From assembly GCA_017399105.1 (NCBI GenBank), contig JAFQEJ010000020.1:1-60165 (forward strand): a stretch of DNA of 60,165 bases. The letters run 5' to 3'. The translations under genes were made by a program, and so were the position numbers. The DNA comes from Clostridia bacterium. GTDB lineage: Bacteria > Bacillota > Clostridia > Oscillospirales > CAG-272. Of this stretch, positions 8,977-16,989 are shown piece by piece. Positions within the stretch are counted from its first letter, which is position 1; every line of letters begins with the position of its first letter. Under the pieces are notes generated by a model. The model did no database searches, was not told the DNA's origin, and was given only the letters and a program-made list of their open reading frames with translations.

Positions 8977-10248
8977 ATGTTAACAGCAATTGCGGGCATC
9001 AACTGGGGCGATGAGGGCAAGGGGCGCATGGTCGACCTGCTCTCGGAACATGAGGATATCGTCGTCCGTTATCAGGGAGGCAACAATGCAGGACACACGG
9101 TGGTCAACCATCTGGGCAGATTTATTTTAAATCTGCTGCCTTCGGGTATTCTGCGTCCCGATGTGATCTGCGTCATGGGCAACGGTATGGTTATCGACAT
9201 CGAGCATCTCTGCACAGAGATTAAAAGGCTGCGCGATGCGGGCGTAAAAATCACCTCCGAAAACCTGAAAATCAGCGACCGCGCTGTCATCTGCATGCCT
9301 TATCATGTTGCACTCGACAGACTGGAGGAGCAGCGGCTGGCTGACCGGAAATTCGGCTCCACGGGACGCGGCATTGCACCTGTTTACGGCGACAAATATA
9401 TGAAGAAAGGGCTTCGCATGGGCGATCTGCTTCATCCCGAGTATCTGCGTGCAAGGCTTGCTGATGTGCTGGAGCTGAAAAATCTGACGGTGGAGCGTGT
9501 CTACGGTGCCGTAGCATATCGGTTTGAGGACATGCTTGCCTGGCTTGAGAGGTTCGGCGGAATGCTGAAGGAGCATATCTGCGACACCGGACTCTATCTT
9601 GACGGCGCACTGAAGGAAGGCAAGCGGGTGATGTTCGAGGCTCAGCTCGGCGCTCTGCGCGATATTGATTTCGGCATCTATCCCTACACCTCCTCATCCT
9701 CCACCATTGCCGCATATGCACCTGTCGGAGCAGGTATTCCGGGACACAAGCTTGATCATGTGGTGGGCATCATGAAGGCATATTCCTCCTGTGTAGGTGA
9801 GGGTCCCTTCACGGCGGAGATGTTCGGCGATGAAGCGCATGCACTCCGTGAAGCCGGCGGCGAATACGGTGCGGCAACAGGCAGACCGCGGCGTGTGGGC
9901 GGCTTTGATATAGTTGCATCGCGCTACGGGGTACGCATGCAGGGAGCTGACTGTCTGGCGCTGACAAAGATGGACATTCTTTCCTATATGGAAAAAATCC
10001 CGGTCTGCGTGGCTTATGAGATTGACGGTGTGCGCACAACCGAATTTCCGAGCGGCGAAGCACTTAATATGGCTAAGCCTGTATATGAATATCTCGAGGG
10101 GTGGAAGTGCGATATTTCATCCTGCCGCAGAGTGGAGGAGCTTCCCGGTGCAGCGCTTGATTATGTGAAGTATCTGGAGGAGGCGGTGGGATGCCCCATT
10201 CGCTATGTATCGGTCGGTGCTGAGCGGGATGCGATCATTGAGCTGTAA
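8977..10248 (+). CDS. purA: Adenylosuccinate synthetase
   Basis: PurA joins IMP and aspartate using GTP, the first step from IMP to AMP. The product has GINWGDEGKGRMVDLL (GTP loop and catalytic Asp), GGNNAGHTVV, GSTGRGIAPVYGDK and ATGRPRRVGGFD. It is about 423 residues long. An ATG at 8971 is only two bases from the GGAGG site, whereas the ATG at 8977 is eight bases away, so the second is preferred. The gene is monocistronic, with a strong terminator behind it. Confidence 0.96.
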   Translation: MLTAIAGINWGDEGKGRMVDLLSEHEDIVVRYQGGNNAGHTVVNHLGRFILNLLPSGILRPDVICVMGNGMVIDIEHLCTEIKRLRDAGVKITSENLKISDRAVICMPYHVALDRLEEQRLADRKFGSTGRGIAPVYGDKYMKKGLRMGDLLHPEYLRARLADVLELKNLTVERVYGAVAYRFEDMLAWLERFGGMLKEHICDTGLYLDGALKEGKRVMFEAQLGALRDIDFGIYPYTSSSSTIAAYAPVGAGIPGHKLDHVVGIMKAYSSCVGEGPFTAEMFGDEAHALREAGGEYGAATGRPRRVGGFDIVASRYGVRMQGADCLALTKMDILSYMEKIPVCVAYEIDGVRTTEFPSGEALNMAKPVYEYLEGWKCDISSCRRVEELPGAALDYVKYLEEAVGCPIRYVSVGAERDAIIEL

Positions 10249-10269
10249 AAATCGGTTATAATGATAGAC

Positions 10270-10327
10270 AAAGCGGCTGTTTTGTGTTATGATAATGGCA
10301 GTATCATAAACATAACAGCCGCTTTTT
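10270..10327 (+). terminator. Long two-part terminator after purA
   Basis: AAAGCGGCTGTT pairs with AACAGCCGCTTT, and inside it TTATGATA pairs with TATCATAA around a 7-base loop. A run of five T follows. It ends purA transcription 22 bases before the acetyltransferase start. Confidence 0.85.
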
Positions 10328-10349
10328 GGCGATATAACAGGAGTGACAT

Positions 10350-10916
10350 ATGAAACAGCTCAAGATGTGCAAAATCATGACCGAGGTTCGTCCCTATCCG
10401 CTGCATGAGGATTTTTTCTTTCGCAATATCAATAAAGCAGATGACGCCGATATCGATGCCTGGGTTGAAATCTGCAGGCACGGTCTGTGCGGTCCCGATG
10501 CCAACAGACAGGCTTACGCCGACGCGATCTCGGGCATACAGTGCATCAAGCCCGAAACAGATGTCTTTTTTGTCTGTGAGAAGGCAGGAAAAAGACCGGT
10601 GGCAACGCTGACTGCACATTTGGACGAAGCCGGTGACGGTTGGATTCACATGGTTGCCGCACTGGAAGAGGTACGAGGAAAGAAAATCGGTCACGCTATG
10701 CTGGCAAAGGGGCTTGAGCGGCTTTGGGGCTGTGTGCCGCGGGTGTGGCTGACCACCGATGATTTCAGGCGTGCGGCGATCAAGAATTATCTGACAGCGG
10801 GATTTTATCCGGTGTTATGGGACGAGAATATGATGGAGCGCTGGAATGTGATATTTGATGAAATGGGAATGGATGATCGGCGCTTCCTTGACGAAAACGG
10901 CGAGGTTATTGCGTGA
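10350..10916 (+). CDS. GNAT-family acetyltransferase
   Basis: The 188-residue product reads as a GNAT acetyltransferase, which moves acetyl from acetyl-CoA to an amine. The acyl-CoA-binding region is around residues 105-125, where WIHMVAALEEVRGKKIGHAML corresponds to motif A (V-x-x-x-x-R/Q-G-x-G/A). LTTDDFRRAAIKNYLTAGF at about 135-155 is the B motif. An AGGAG site lies seven bases before the ATG. The stop TGA overlaps the GTG start of the next gene, so both are made together. The substrate cannot be told from sequence. Confidence 0.8.
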   Translation: MKQLKMCKIMTEVRPYPLHEDFFFRNINKADDADIDAWVEICRHGLCGPDANRQAYADAISGIQCIKPETDVFFVCEKAGKRPVATLTAHLDEAGDGWIHMVAALEEVRGKKIGHAMLAKGLERLWGCVPRVWLTTDDFRRAAIKNYLTAGFYPVLWDENMMERWNVIFDEMGMDDRRFLDENGEVIA

Positions 10917-11758
10917 AAATACACAACGCCATCATTGGACTTGAGGAAGTTTTTCGGGATGGCTTTACCATTAAAAAGTGGAAAGCATACGCCCGTGCGA
11001 TTCATCCCGAGCTTGAAGCGCTCTGTCTTCGTGATATGGAGGAGTGCATCGGAAGCGGGAACTACACGTTTGAGCAGAATTTTCTGCCGATTCTGAGAGC
11101 GGCACTGGAGGATCGAGATGGGCGGAATGAAATCATCAATTCCTTTGAGGAGACTACCGATCATCTTGACGAAAGGCTTCTTTCCTGCTTTGGCAGATCG
11201 GTAGATGTGGAGGTTATTCTCTATCTGGGGCTCTGCAGCGGTGCCGGTTGGGTGACCGAGATGGAGGGCAGATCGGTGATTCTGCTGGGCACCGAAAAGA
11301 TTCTCGAGCTTGGCTGGGGCGGCTTACAGGCAATGTACGGTCTGATCTATCATGAGCTTGGGCATGTCTATCAAGGGCAGTACGGTGTGCTTCATCGCAT
11401 ACTTGAGGGAAGGCAGAAATTTTTATGGCAGCTCTTCACCGAGGGCATCGCCATGGTGTTTGAGCAGATATTGGTGGGCAATACACAATTCTTTCATCAG
11501 GACAGAGATGGATGGCTCGACTGGTGTGATGCACATTTTGAGGAGATCAAGCGGGATTTCACCGCCGATCTTAACATAATGGATGTTAAAAATCAGCGCT
11601 GGTTCGGCGACTGGGTATTCTACCATGGACATGCCGATGTGGGGTATTATCTCGGTGCAAGGTTTGTGCGCTTTATCTGCGACCGGTATGCATTCAATGC
11701 GATTCTATCCTTCGACATTTTACAGGTTGAGGCGATTTTTGATGAATTTACGGCATAA
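10913..11758 (+). CDS. Putative zinc metallopeptidase (HELGH) coupled to the GNAT gene
   Basis: The 281-residue product has HELGH at residues 147-151 and a downstream TEGIAM at 176-181. This fits a gluzincin arrangement (HExxH plus a later Glu as third zinc ligand). It resembles poorly characterised families of DUF2268 type, but no firm family was assigned. There is no signal peptide or membrane segment. The start is GTG at 10913, overlapping the stop of the acetyltransferase, with a GAGG about eight bases upstream. The pairing suggests one process, for example acting on the same small substrate or peptide. A terminator and a nested palindrome follow. Confidence 0.6.
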   Translation: MKIHNAIIGLEEVFRDGFTIKKWKAYARAIHPELEALCLRDMEECIGSGNYTFEQNFLPILRAALEDRDGRNEIINSFEETTDHLDERLLSCFGRSVDVEVILYLGLCSGAGWVTEMEGRSVILLGTEKILELGWGGLQAMYGLIYHELGHVYQGQYGVLHRILEGRQKFLWQLFTEGIAMVFEQILVGNTQFFHQDRDGWLDWCDAHFEEIKRDFTADLNIMDVKNQRWFGDWVFYHGHADVGYYLGARFVRFICDRYAFNAILSFDILQVEAIFDEFTA

Positions 11759-11930
11759 GGAAAGGGCTGTCGCATTTGCAATGCGTCAGCCCTCTGATAT
11801 TGATTTTGCCGGTCAAAGACCGCCATTTCAGGGCATTTTATGCTCTGAAACCAATCAATATACGCCATAAAATCGAAAATTTTGTGGCTGGGCTGTTGCA
11901 AATGAAACATTTGCAACAGCCCCTTTTATT
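11759..11930. repeat. Nested inverted-repeat element (possible MITE-like or structured element)
   Basis: The element starts with a hairpin, AGGGCTG-CGCAT against ATGCG-CAGCCCT (11763-11793). Next comes a three-way-junction pattern: outer arms ATATTGATT and AATCAATAT, inner hairpins CGGTC/GACCG and TTTCAG-GCAT/ATGC-CTGAAA. It ends with a second hairpin of the same GGGCTGT family (11890-11922). The two outer hairpins share the core CTGTYGCA, like terminal inverted repeats of a small mobile element. No coding potential was seen. Confidence 0.55.
11890..11930 (+). terminator. Terminator after the metallopeptidase gene
   Basis: GGGCTGTTGCAAATG pairs perfectly with CATTTGCAACAGCCC around a 3-base loop, followed by CTTTTATT. 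It overlaps the end of the convergent DeoR gene. Confidence 0.85.
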
Positions 11931-12714
11931 CTACCTCGTTTGGATTTTCTACAATAACAAGTTCGATGCCCTGCTCATCAAAGCCGGCGAGATCCTCCTC
12001 GGAGGCATCCCAGTCGGTGATGATGGTTTGCAGTCTGTTGGCGGGGCAGATGCTGACGATTGAATTGAAGCCGATCTTCTCCTTGGGATAGAGTCCGATG
12101 GCCTGTTTCGAGCTGTCGATGACGGCATTCCAGAAGCTGATGGCGGAAGTTTTCTGAATGGACAGCCCGAATTCGGGGGAAATGCAGGCTGAGGTCAGGA
12201 AGCACTTGTCGAAACGGAGCCGTCTGATTGTCTCAATGGCGATGGCATCATAGCAGTTGCCTTTGGCATCCATTTCGCCGCCCAGCATGATAATCTGCAC
12301 GCCGGGGTGGCTCCGCAGCTCTTCGGCGATGATGATTGAATTGGTTACAGCACGGAAGCGCAGTCCTTCGGGGAGATTCTGCGCCATGAAATAGCCGACG
12401 GTGGCTGATGTGATGAAAACCACATCGTTTTCGCGGATCATGGAGACCGCTTTTTTGGCGATGGCGAGGTAGTTATCCTTGACCTCGGCAATGTCACGGG
12501 CGGTTGTTCCCACAGGTCTGCCTGCCGCAATCTGACGCAGGGGGAGTGCTCCGCCGTGGGTACGCTTGAGCAGTCCCTTTTCTTCGAGGATTCGCAGGTC
12601 GCGCTTGGCAGAATCATAGCTGATATTGAATTTCAACTGGATATCGGAGGTTGTAATGCTTCCCTTCTGCTCCAGCATTTCGAGTATCGCACGGTGGCGC
12701 TCTTCGATAAACAT
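11926..12714 (-). CDS. DeoR-family transcriptional regulator
   Basis: The 262-residue product has an N-terminal DeoR winged helix: RHRAILEMLEQKGSITTSDI, then a recognition helix near residues 30-42, then GLLKRTHGGALPL. The C-terminal DeoRC sensor domain resembles sugar-phosphate-binding proteins, with VFITSATVGYFMAQNLP and IIMLGGEMDAKG. Such regulators usually respond to phosphorylated sugars and control a neighbouring catabolic locus. The likely target is itself and the adjacent lipoprotein gene: two palindromes lie just upstream of its promoter. The AAGGTG site lies six bases before the ATG. Confidence 0.9.
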   Translation of the reverse strand: MFIEERHRAILEMLEQKGSITTSDIQLKFNISYDSAKRDLRILEEKGLLKRTHGGALPLRQIAAGRPVGTTARDIAEVKDNYLAIAKKAVSMIRENDVVFITSATVGYFMAQNLPEGLRFRAVTNSIIIAEELRSHPGVQIIMLGGEMDAKGNCYDAIAIETIRRLRFDKCFLTSACISPEFGLSIQKTSAISFWNAVIDSSKQAIGLYPKEKIGFNSIVSICPANRLQTIITDWDASEEDLAGFDEQGIELVIVENPNEVE

Positions 12715-12775
12715 AGATTCACCTTCATTAACAGAATTTCAAGAAAAATGCCGCGGCGCATTCCTTGTTGTTCAC

Positions 12776-12804
12776 AGTATAGCATATTCGTTCCCGTTTG
12801 TCAA
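12776..12804 (-). promoter_or_regulatory. Sigma-A promoter of the DeoR gene
   Basis: On the minus strand TTGACA (12804-12799) and TATACT (12781-12776) are 17 bases apart. The upstream edge lies five bases from a palindromic operator candidate. Confidence 0.8.
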
Positions 12805-12809
12805 GAGTG

Positions 12810-12829
12810 ATTCGTGAATATTCAGGAAT
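12810..12829. promoter_or_regulatory. Operator candidate 1 for the DeoR regulator
   Basis: ATTCGTGAATATTCAGGAAT is an almost perfect palindrome, with half-site ATTC-n-TGAA. It lies directly upstream of the -35 box of the DeoR gene. Confidence 0.5.
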
Positions 12830-12840
12830 CATCTTTATAT

Positions 12841-12860
12841 ATTCGTGAACATTTGGGAAT
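12841..12860. promoter_or_regulatory. Operator candidate 2 for the DeoR regulator
   Basis: ATTCGTGAACATTTGGGAAT is a degenerate copy of site 1, placed 31 bases away centre to centre (three helical turns). It touches the stop codon of the upstream gene. Confidence 0.45.
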
Positions 12861-15328
12861 CATTTGAGCCGCTTTGAGGCAAATTCGTAGAAGGTATTGA
12901 CATCCACAACCTCGAAGTCGATTTCGGGATGTTCTCGCTTCACACGCTCGACAGCTTCATTGATGGCATTGGGATCGACGATAATTTCACGAATCAGAAG
13001 CATATTTTTTTCTTTATCCAGAATATTTTTGTTGGTGAGATAGCCAAGGAGGTTCTCATAAACCTGACCGGCGGTGGAGAGATTATTGACTCCGTCCAGT
13101 GTATGGGAGAGAGGGGTTCCGCTGATACTTACAAGTCCGTCGGACGACCAGTGATACCAGCCGAGTCCGGTAGGTGAGAAGCTGCGGTATGCCTCAAGCA
13201 CGCGGGTGAGGGTAGAAGTTTTACCGAGGCTCTGGAGCCAGTTGGGGATGATGAAGGGAGTTGCACTGAGATCAAACTTGGTGTATTTTTCGGTGCAGAA
13301 CTTCACCCATGCGTCAAGTCCGTCGGGGACGGTTTTGCCTGCGTAGGCGGCATCTTTATTTTCTGGAATGAGAAACTGAGGATTGAGATAGCCGGCGCCG
13401 TTATTGGTTGCAACGAAATAATCGTTGTCGGTGGCGGTCTGATACATATAGTTATAGATATGGGTCGCACGGGCATCCTGGATGCCTGCGATGCCCCATG
13501 CCAGCGGGAGCTTTCCTCTGCCTTCGCTTTCCCAGAGAGCAGGAATCACATTGGTCAGCCATGCCACGCTGTCATAGTCGCCCATGTAGAACATCACATA
13601 AATGCGGTCTTCGTCATAAGCGGTATCCTTCGGCTGTGCGGTCTGTTTATACTGTTCGATGGCGGGCACATGGCGGAAGAGCGAGATATTGCCTGCCGCG
13701 CTGAAGCCGCCTCCCTGCATTTCGATGACGCCGTGATAGGAGGAGAGAAGCTGTGTGGTAAGCCATTCGAGGGTTGTGCCGTCCGATTCGCCGTCGCCGA
13801 CCACAGGCCAGCCGCTGACCTGATAAAAGCTGCCTCCCGCACGGTCATACTGCGCCTGCATAATCTTATTGAAGGTATCATAATCGGTACCGGCAGGCTG
13901 GTTGGGATCATCGACGGGAGTGCCCACCCCTGTTCCGCTGAGAGAGAAGAAGAAGGCTTTTTCGGCGATCAGATAGTCATAGGCGGCAACAACGGTATTA
14001 TGGGGAGCCTGATAGCCGAGGGTATCCTCGTAATAGGAGGCTCCGTCACGGGTAAGTGCGATATGCTCTGCGGAAGTGAGTCCTTTGTCGAGGTAGTTCA
14101 CCTTTGCCCAGAGGTAGACATCATTCTTTGCCGATCCGGTGGAGGGCAGGTCGGTACCATAGATTGTGCTTCCCAGCTCACCGGTGAATTTATCGCGCAT
14201 GTCGAGCTTAACCTCATAGCCAAGTGTTTGGGTCAGCAGCATATAGATACTCTCGGGGTTTTCGTCATATCGCACGGGAATAAGATTCTCGACCCCGGCG
14301 ACAGTACAGGCGGCGAGCATGGTAGCGGGGAGATTGGAATCCCAGACCACAAGTCCGTTGAAAACGTTCGCGCGTGCCTTGAAAACTTCAGCTACTGCGT
14401 CAAATTCGGATCCGCTCTCCCATTCGACCATATTGATCTCGGCACCGCTGAGATACTGATTTTCGCCCATGCAGACATAAAGCCAGTAGAGGTCGGCTTC
14501 GATGCCGTCCACCCACTGATCGGCGTTGCCGTTGTCCTGATTGCGATACTTGAGGAAAATCGATGGCTGCTCACGGTTGGCAAGGCCTTGGAGAGCTGTC
14601 AGAGCAAGCTGTGCATCAAAGGCGGCAAGGCTATCGCGTCCGAGCAGAGACATACCAAGCTCGACCATATCAAGATAAAGAATCTCGCCCTCAAAAATTT
14701 CGGGAGAGGGAGCAAGCTTTGATGCAGAGATGCCGTTGTCGTAATCGAAAACAAGATCGTGATTCAGCTTTTCCTCGAGAATCATGGAAAGGGGATAGCT
14801 GTAGCTTCCCGTATAGAGAAAATCAGCAGTCACACTGAGCTTGCCGCCGCAGTTTTGTACATATTCGGCAATGAAGTAATCCACCGCAACGGTGATACCG
14901 TAATCATCCGAGGCGGTGATGGTGAGCTTTTTGCCGTCATAGGCGATGGAGAAGCTGTTATCACCGAGACTTTCCATAGCTTTTGCCGAGGCTGTGCGAT
15001 TGGTTTCACCGATGAGGATCTCAAAGGCATCCTCAGGGACAGCTTCGCCCTTTTTTACCCAGTCTGTACCCATGACGATCTCGCCGCCGCTGACCGCTTC
15101 GATGGCTTTGCGCAGACGAACCGAAGCATCGACCACTTCATCAGCCGAGACATCGGGACGGATGATCGTATAGGCATCGCTGCCGCCGATGAGCAGATTA
15201 CCGACTGCTTCGGGCGTGCTGTCGGTGGCATCGGCACTGTCATTGCTGCCGCTTTTTTCACAGCCAAAGAAAAGTGCGATTACAAAGGACAGAAGCAGCA
15301 ATAAGAATCTTGTATACTGTTTCATCAT
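12860..15328 (-). CDS. Secreted lipoprotein of the GxGYxYP putative glycoside hydrolase type
   Basis: The 822-residue product has a lipoprotein signal (hydrophobic residues 8-21, Cys in FFGCEKS). A domain at about 40-170 with EILIGETNRTAS and YGITVAVDYFIAEYV resembles the N-terminal domain found before several glycosidases. A long GxGYxYP-type catalytic region follows. Its naming motif appears near residue 645 as GAGYLNPQ, a variant of GxGYxYP. The family is predicted to act on polysaccharides, but substrate and mechanism are unproven. It starts with ATGATG after AAAGGGG, so 15325 is an equally good start. The DeoR regulator lies downstream on the same strand with no terminator between. Confidence 0.72.
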   Translation of the reverse strand: MMKQYTRFLLLLLSFVIALFFGCEKSGSNDSADATDSTPEAVGNLLIGGSDAYTIIRPDVSADEVVDASVRLRKAIEAVSGGEIVMGTDWVKKGEAVPEDAFEILIGETNRTASAKAMESLGDNSFSIAYDGKKLTITASDDYGITVAVDYFIAEYVQNCGGKLSVTADFLYTGSYSYPLSMILEEKLNHDLVFDYDNGISASKLAPSPEIFEGEILYLDMVELGMSLLGRDSLAAFDAQLALTALQGLANREQPSIFLKYRNQDNGNADQWVDGIEADLYWLYVCMGENQYLSGAEINMVEWESGSEFDAVAEVFKARANVFNGLVVWDSNLPATMLAACTVAGVENLIPVRYDENPESIYMLLTQTLGYEVKLDMRDKFTGELGSTIYGTDLPSTGSAKNDVYLWAKVNYLDKGLTSAEHIALTRDGASYYEDTLGYQAPHNTVVAAYDYLIAEKAFFFSLSGTGVGTPVDDPNQPAGTDYDTFNKIMQAQYDRAGGSFYQVSGWPVVGDGESDGTTLEWLTTQLLSSYHGVIEMQGGGFSAAGNISLFRHVPAIEQYKQTAQPKDTAYDEDRIYVMFYMGDYDSVAWLTNVIPALWESEGRGKLPLAWGIAGIQDARATHIYNYMYQTATDNDYFVATNNGAGYLNPQFLIPENKDAAYAGKTVPDGLDAWVKFCTEKYTKFDLSATPFIIPNWLQSLGKTSTLTRVLEAYRSFSPTGLGWYHWSSDGLVSISGTPLSHTLDGVNNLSTAGQVYENLLGYLTNKNILDKEKNMLLIREIIVDPNAINEAVERVKREHPEIDFEVVDVNTFYEFASKRLK

Positions 15329-15354
15329 AATTCCCCTTTCGGTTAGGTTAATTT

Positions 15355-15383
15355 ATTTTATCATGCACAGGATATGCTGTCAA
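15355..15383 (-). promoter_or_regulatory. Sigma-A promoter of the GxGYxYP lipoprotein gene
   Basis: On the minus strand TTGACA (15383-15378) and TAAAAT (15360-15355) are 17 bases apart, about 27 bases before the start codon. Confidence 0.65.
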
Positions 15384-15392
15384 CGTCAATTT

Positions 15393-15433
15393 CACGCAAA
15401 AAGAAAGACTGCCGTATTTTCATACAGCAGTCC
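15393..15433 (-). terminator. Terminator after the DUF3048 gene
   Basis: On the minus strand GGACTGCTGTAT pairs with ATACGGCAGTC around a short AAA-type loop, followed by TTTCTTTTTG. Confidence 0.8.
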
Positions 15434-15440
15434 GGATGAC

Positions 15441-16709
15441 TTATCTTGTATAGTTGAGCTGGAGTGTATCCTCCACATAAGGGGAGATAATCGAGACAAA
15501 AGTCTTGCCGGGATTGATTTCAAGCTGATTGCCTTTGGTATCGGTGAAGCTGATCTGGGAGTCGCGGGTCGCTTTGCTCCACTTGATAGGCATATACTTA
15601 CCGCCGTAGACATAGTAGCCGGTACCGCTGCCGGTGGTATCTACTGTGATTCTGCCGTAATCATCATTATAGCTGCCGTGATCGCAGACGAGGATGAGCA
15701 AATTGGTGAAGGTGAGCTGCTCTCCGGTTGCACCGTCAATATGAGCTTCGCCGCGAAGCTGCCAGCGTTTGTATGTATTGGAAGCAGCGTTATAGATAAA
15801 CTGGGGGAACTGACCCGAGTTATAGGTAATGATGACATGCTTGGCATCGCCTGCTGTGGGAACGACCTCCTTCTCGGCAAAGACAAAGGGGTTATTGTAG
15901 CTTTCCTTTACCTCGGTGCGGTATTTCTTGAAGGCTATGCTATTGACGATTCCCTTTCCGTTTGTCATGAGGCAGTGCTCGTAAAGCATAGTCTTCAGAC
16001 GCTCGGCATCGCGGAAGAAGGCATTATTCGGCAGATACATATTGACGCCGTCCAGATTATTGATGCGGCGCGACTGAATCTGCTCATATGCATAGGTACT
16101 TCCGCCGGCATGGACATAGATCGCGTCATGATTCTGTGCAAAGTCAAGGTAATAATCACGGGCGGAGCGAACCGATCCAATGGTGGGAAGGCTGTCATAA
16201 TCGCTGACCAGCATGAGCAGACGGGTGATACCACCTTCGGTGAGGCACTCATAAATCACGTCAGCCTGAGAGATACCGACCTGAGGCAGGCTGGAGCGCT
16301 CATTGTTGATCATAATGGCAGCAGGACGGCGGTTTGAATAATCCTTATCGGTTTTGAGTCCCGTGAGGGGATTGATGTATGCCCCCACATTCTGTCCCTT
16401 GGGCGCTTCGGTTTCGGCTTCGGTGACCGCTGTTGTTTCGGGCTCTGTCTCAGCTTCGGTCTCAGGCTCTGTTTCGGGTTCTGTCTCGGGGGGTACAACA
16501 GGCTCTGTGACAGGCTGAGCTTCAGGCTCGGTCTCTGTCTCTGTATCGGGCTCGGTAACTTCTTCAACAGCGGTGGTGGTCACGGCAGGTGTGCCGCTTT
16601 CACTCTCGCTGTCACCGGAAGAAGCAGGCTCAGAATCGCAGGCTGTAAAGAGAGTACACAACAGCAGCGCGGCAATCAGCGGCAGGATCCATCTTTTATA
16701 TCTTGACAT
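15441..16709 (-). CDS. DUF3048 domain lipoprotein (YerB-like)
   Basis: The 422-residue product has a lipoprotein signal with Cys24 (LFTACDS). A linker of about 75 residues follows, made almost only of Glu, Thr and Pro (TEPETEPETEAETEPET-like). Then comes DUF3048: INPLTGL at about residue 111, RRPAAIMINNERSSLPQVGIS, and GGITRLLMLVSDYDSLPTIGSVRSARDYY. The C-terminal part has GSYNDDYGRITVDTTG and YMPIKWSK. DUF3048 proteins such as YerB are exported lipoproteins of unclear role in Firmicutes. The linker looks suited to span the cell wall. The gene diverges from the next surface protein. Confidence 0.9.
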   Translation of the reverse strand: MSRYKRWILPLIAALLLCTLFTACDSEPASSGDSESESGTPAVTTTAVEEVTEPDTETETEPEAQPVTEPVVPPETEPETEPETEAETEPETTAVTEAETEAPKGQNVGAYINPLTGLKTDKDYSNRRPAAIMINNERSSLPQVGISQADVIYECLTEGGITRLLMLVSDYDSLPTIGSVRSARDYYLDFAQNHDAIYVHAGGSTYAYEQIQSRRINNLDGVNMYLPNNAFFRDAERLKTMLYEHCLMTNGKGIVNSIAFKKYRTEVKESYNNPFVFAEKEVVPTAGDAKHVIITYNSGQFPQFIYNAASNTYKRWQLRGEAHIDGATGEQLTFTNLLILVCDHGSYNDDYGRITVDTTGSGTGYYVYGGKYMPIKWSKATRDSQISFTDTKGNQLEINPGKTFVSIISPYVEDTLQLNYTR

Positions 16710-16763
16710 GTTCCGGGTTCCTTTCTCATCAAGTATGTCCTTATTTTGGGGCTATTCGGGATT

Positions 16764-16792
16764 ATTATAGTACAGATTCGGGATAAAGTCAA
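16764..16792 (-). promoter_or_regulatory. Sigma-A promoter of the DUF3048 gene
   Basis: On the minus strand TTGACT (16792-16787) and TATAAT (16769-16764) are 17 bases apart. The 280-base divergent region (16710-16989) also holds an inverted repeat TCAATTC/GAATTGA near 16790-16816. Confidence 0.75.
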
Positions 16793-16916
16793 TTCATTTG
16801 AAAAAATTGAATTGATCGTTGTGCAGATACAACAAATGTCATTGCATTTTTTTGTTACAGATCACAATAACACGATATGATATCAACCTGATGTTTCACT
16901 TTTTATGCGGGATTGC

Positions 16917-16945
16917 TTGACGGGACGGTCGGAACGTGATATGAT
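16917..16945 (+). promoter_or_regulatory. Sigma-A promoter of the Ada-like surface protein gene
   Basis: TTGACG (16917-16922) and TATGAT (16940-16945) are 17 bases apart, 44 bases before the ATG. Confidence 0.75.
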
Positions 16946-16989
16946 AATTGTGACAACATCTGACAAAATCATCCGGAAGGGATTTCGAT

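Noticed and set aside
10913..11758. Toxin-antitoxin reading of the acetyltransferase/metallopeptidase pair
   Set aside because: Both proteins are too large and lack toxin or antitoxin family features. The GNAT is not of the TacT/AtaT type as far as can be seen.
13460..14722. 420-codon plus-strand frame inside the GxGYxYP gene
   Set aside because: Antisense to a longer frame with a lipoprotein signal and family motifs; no ribosome site.
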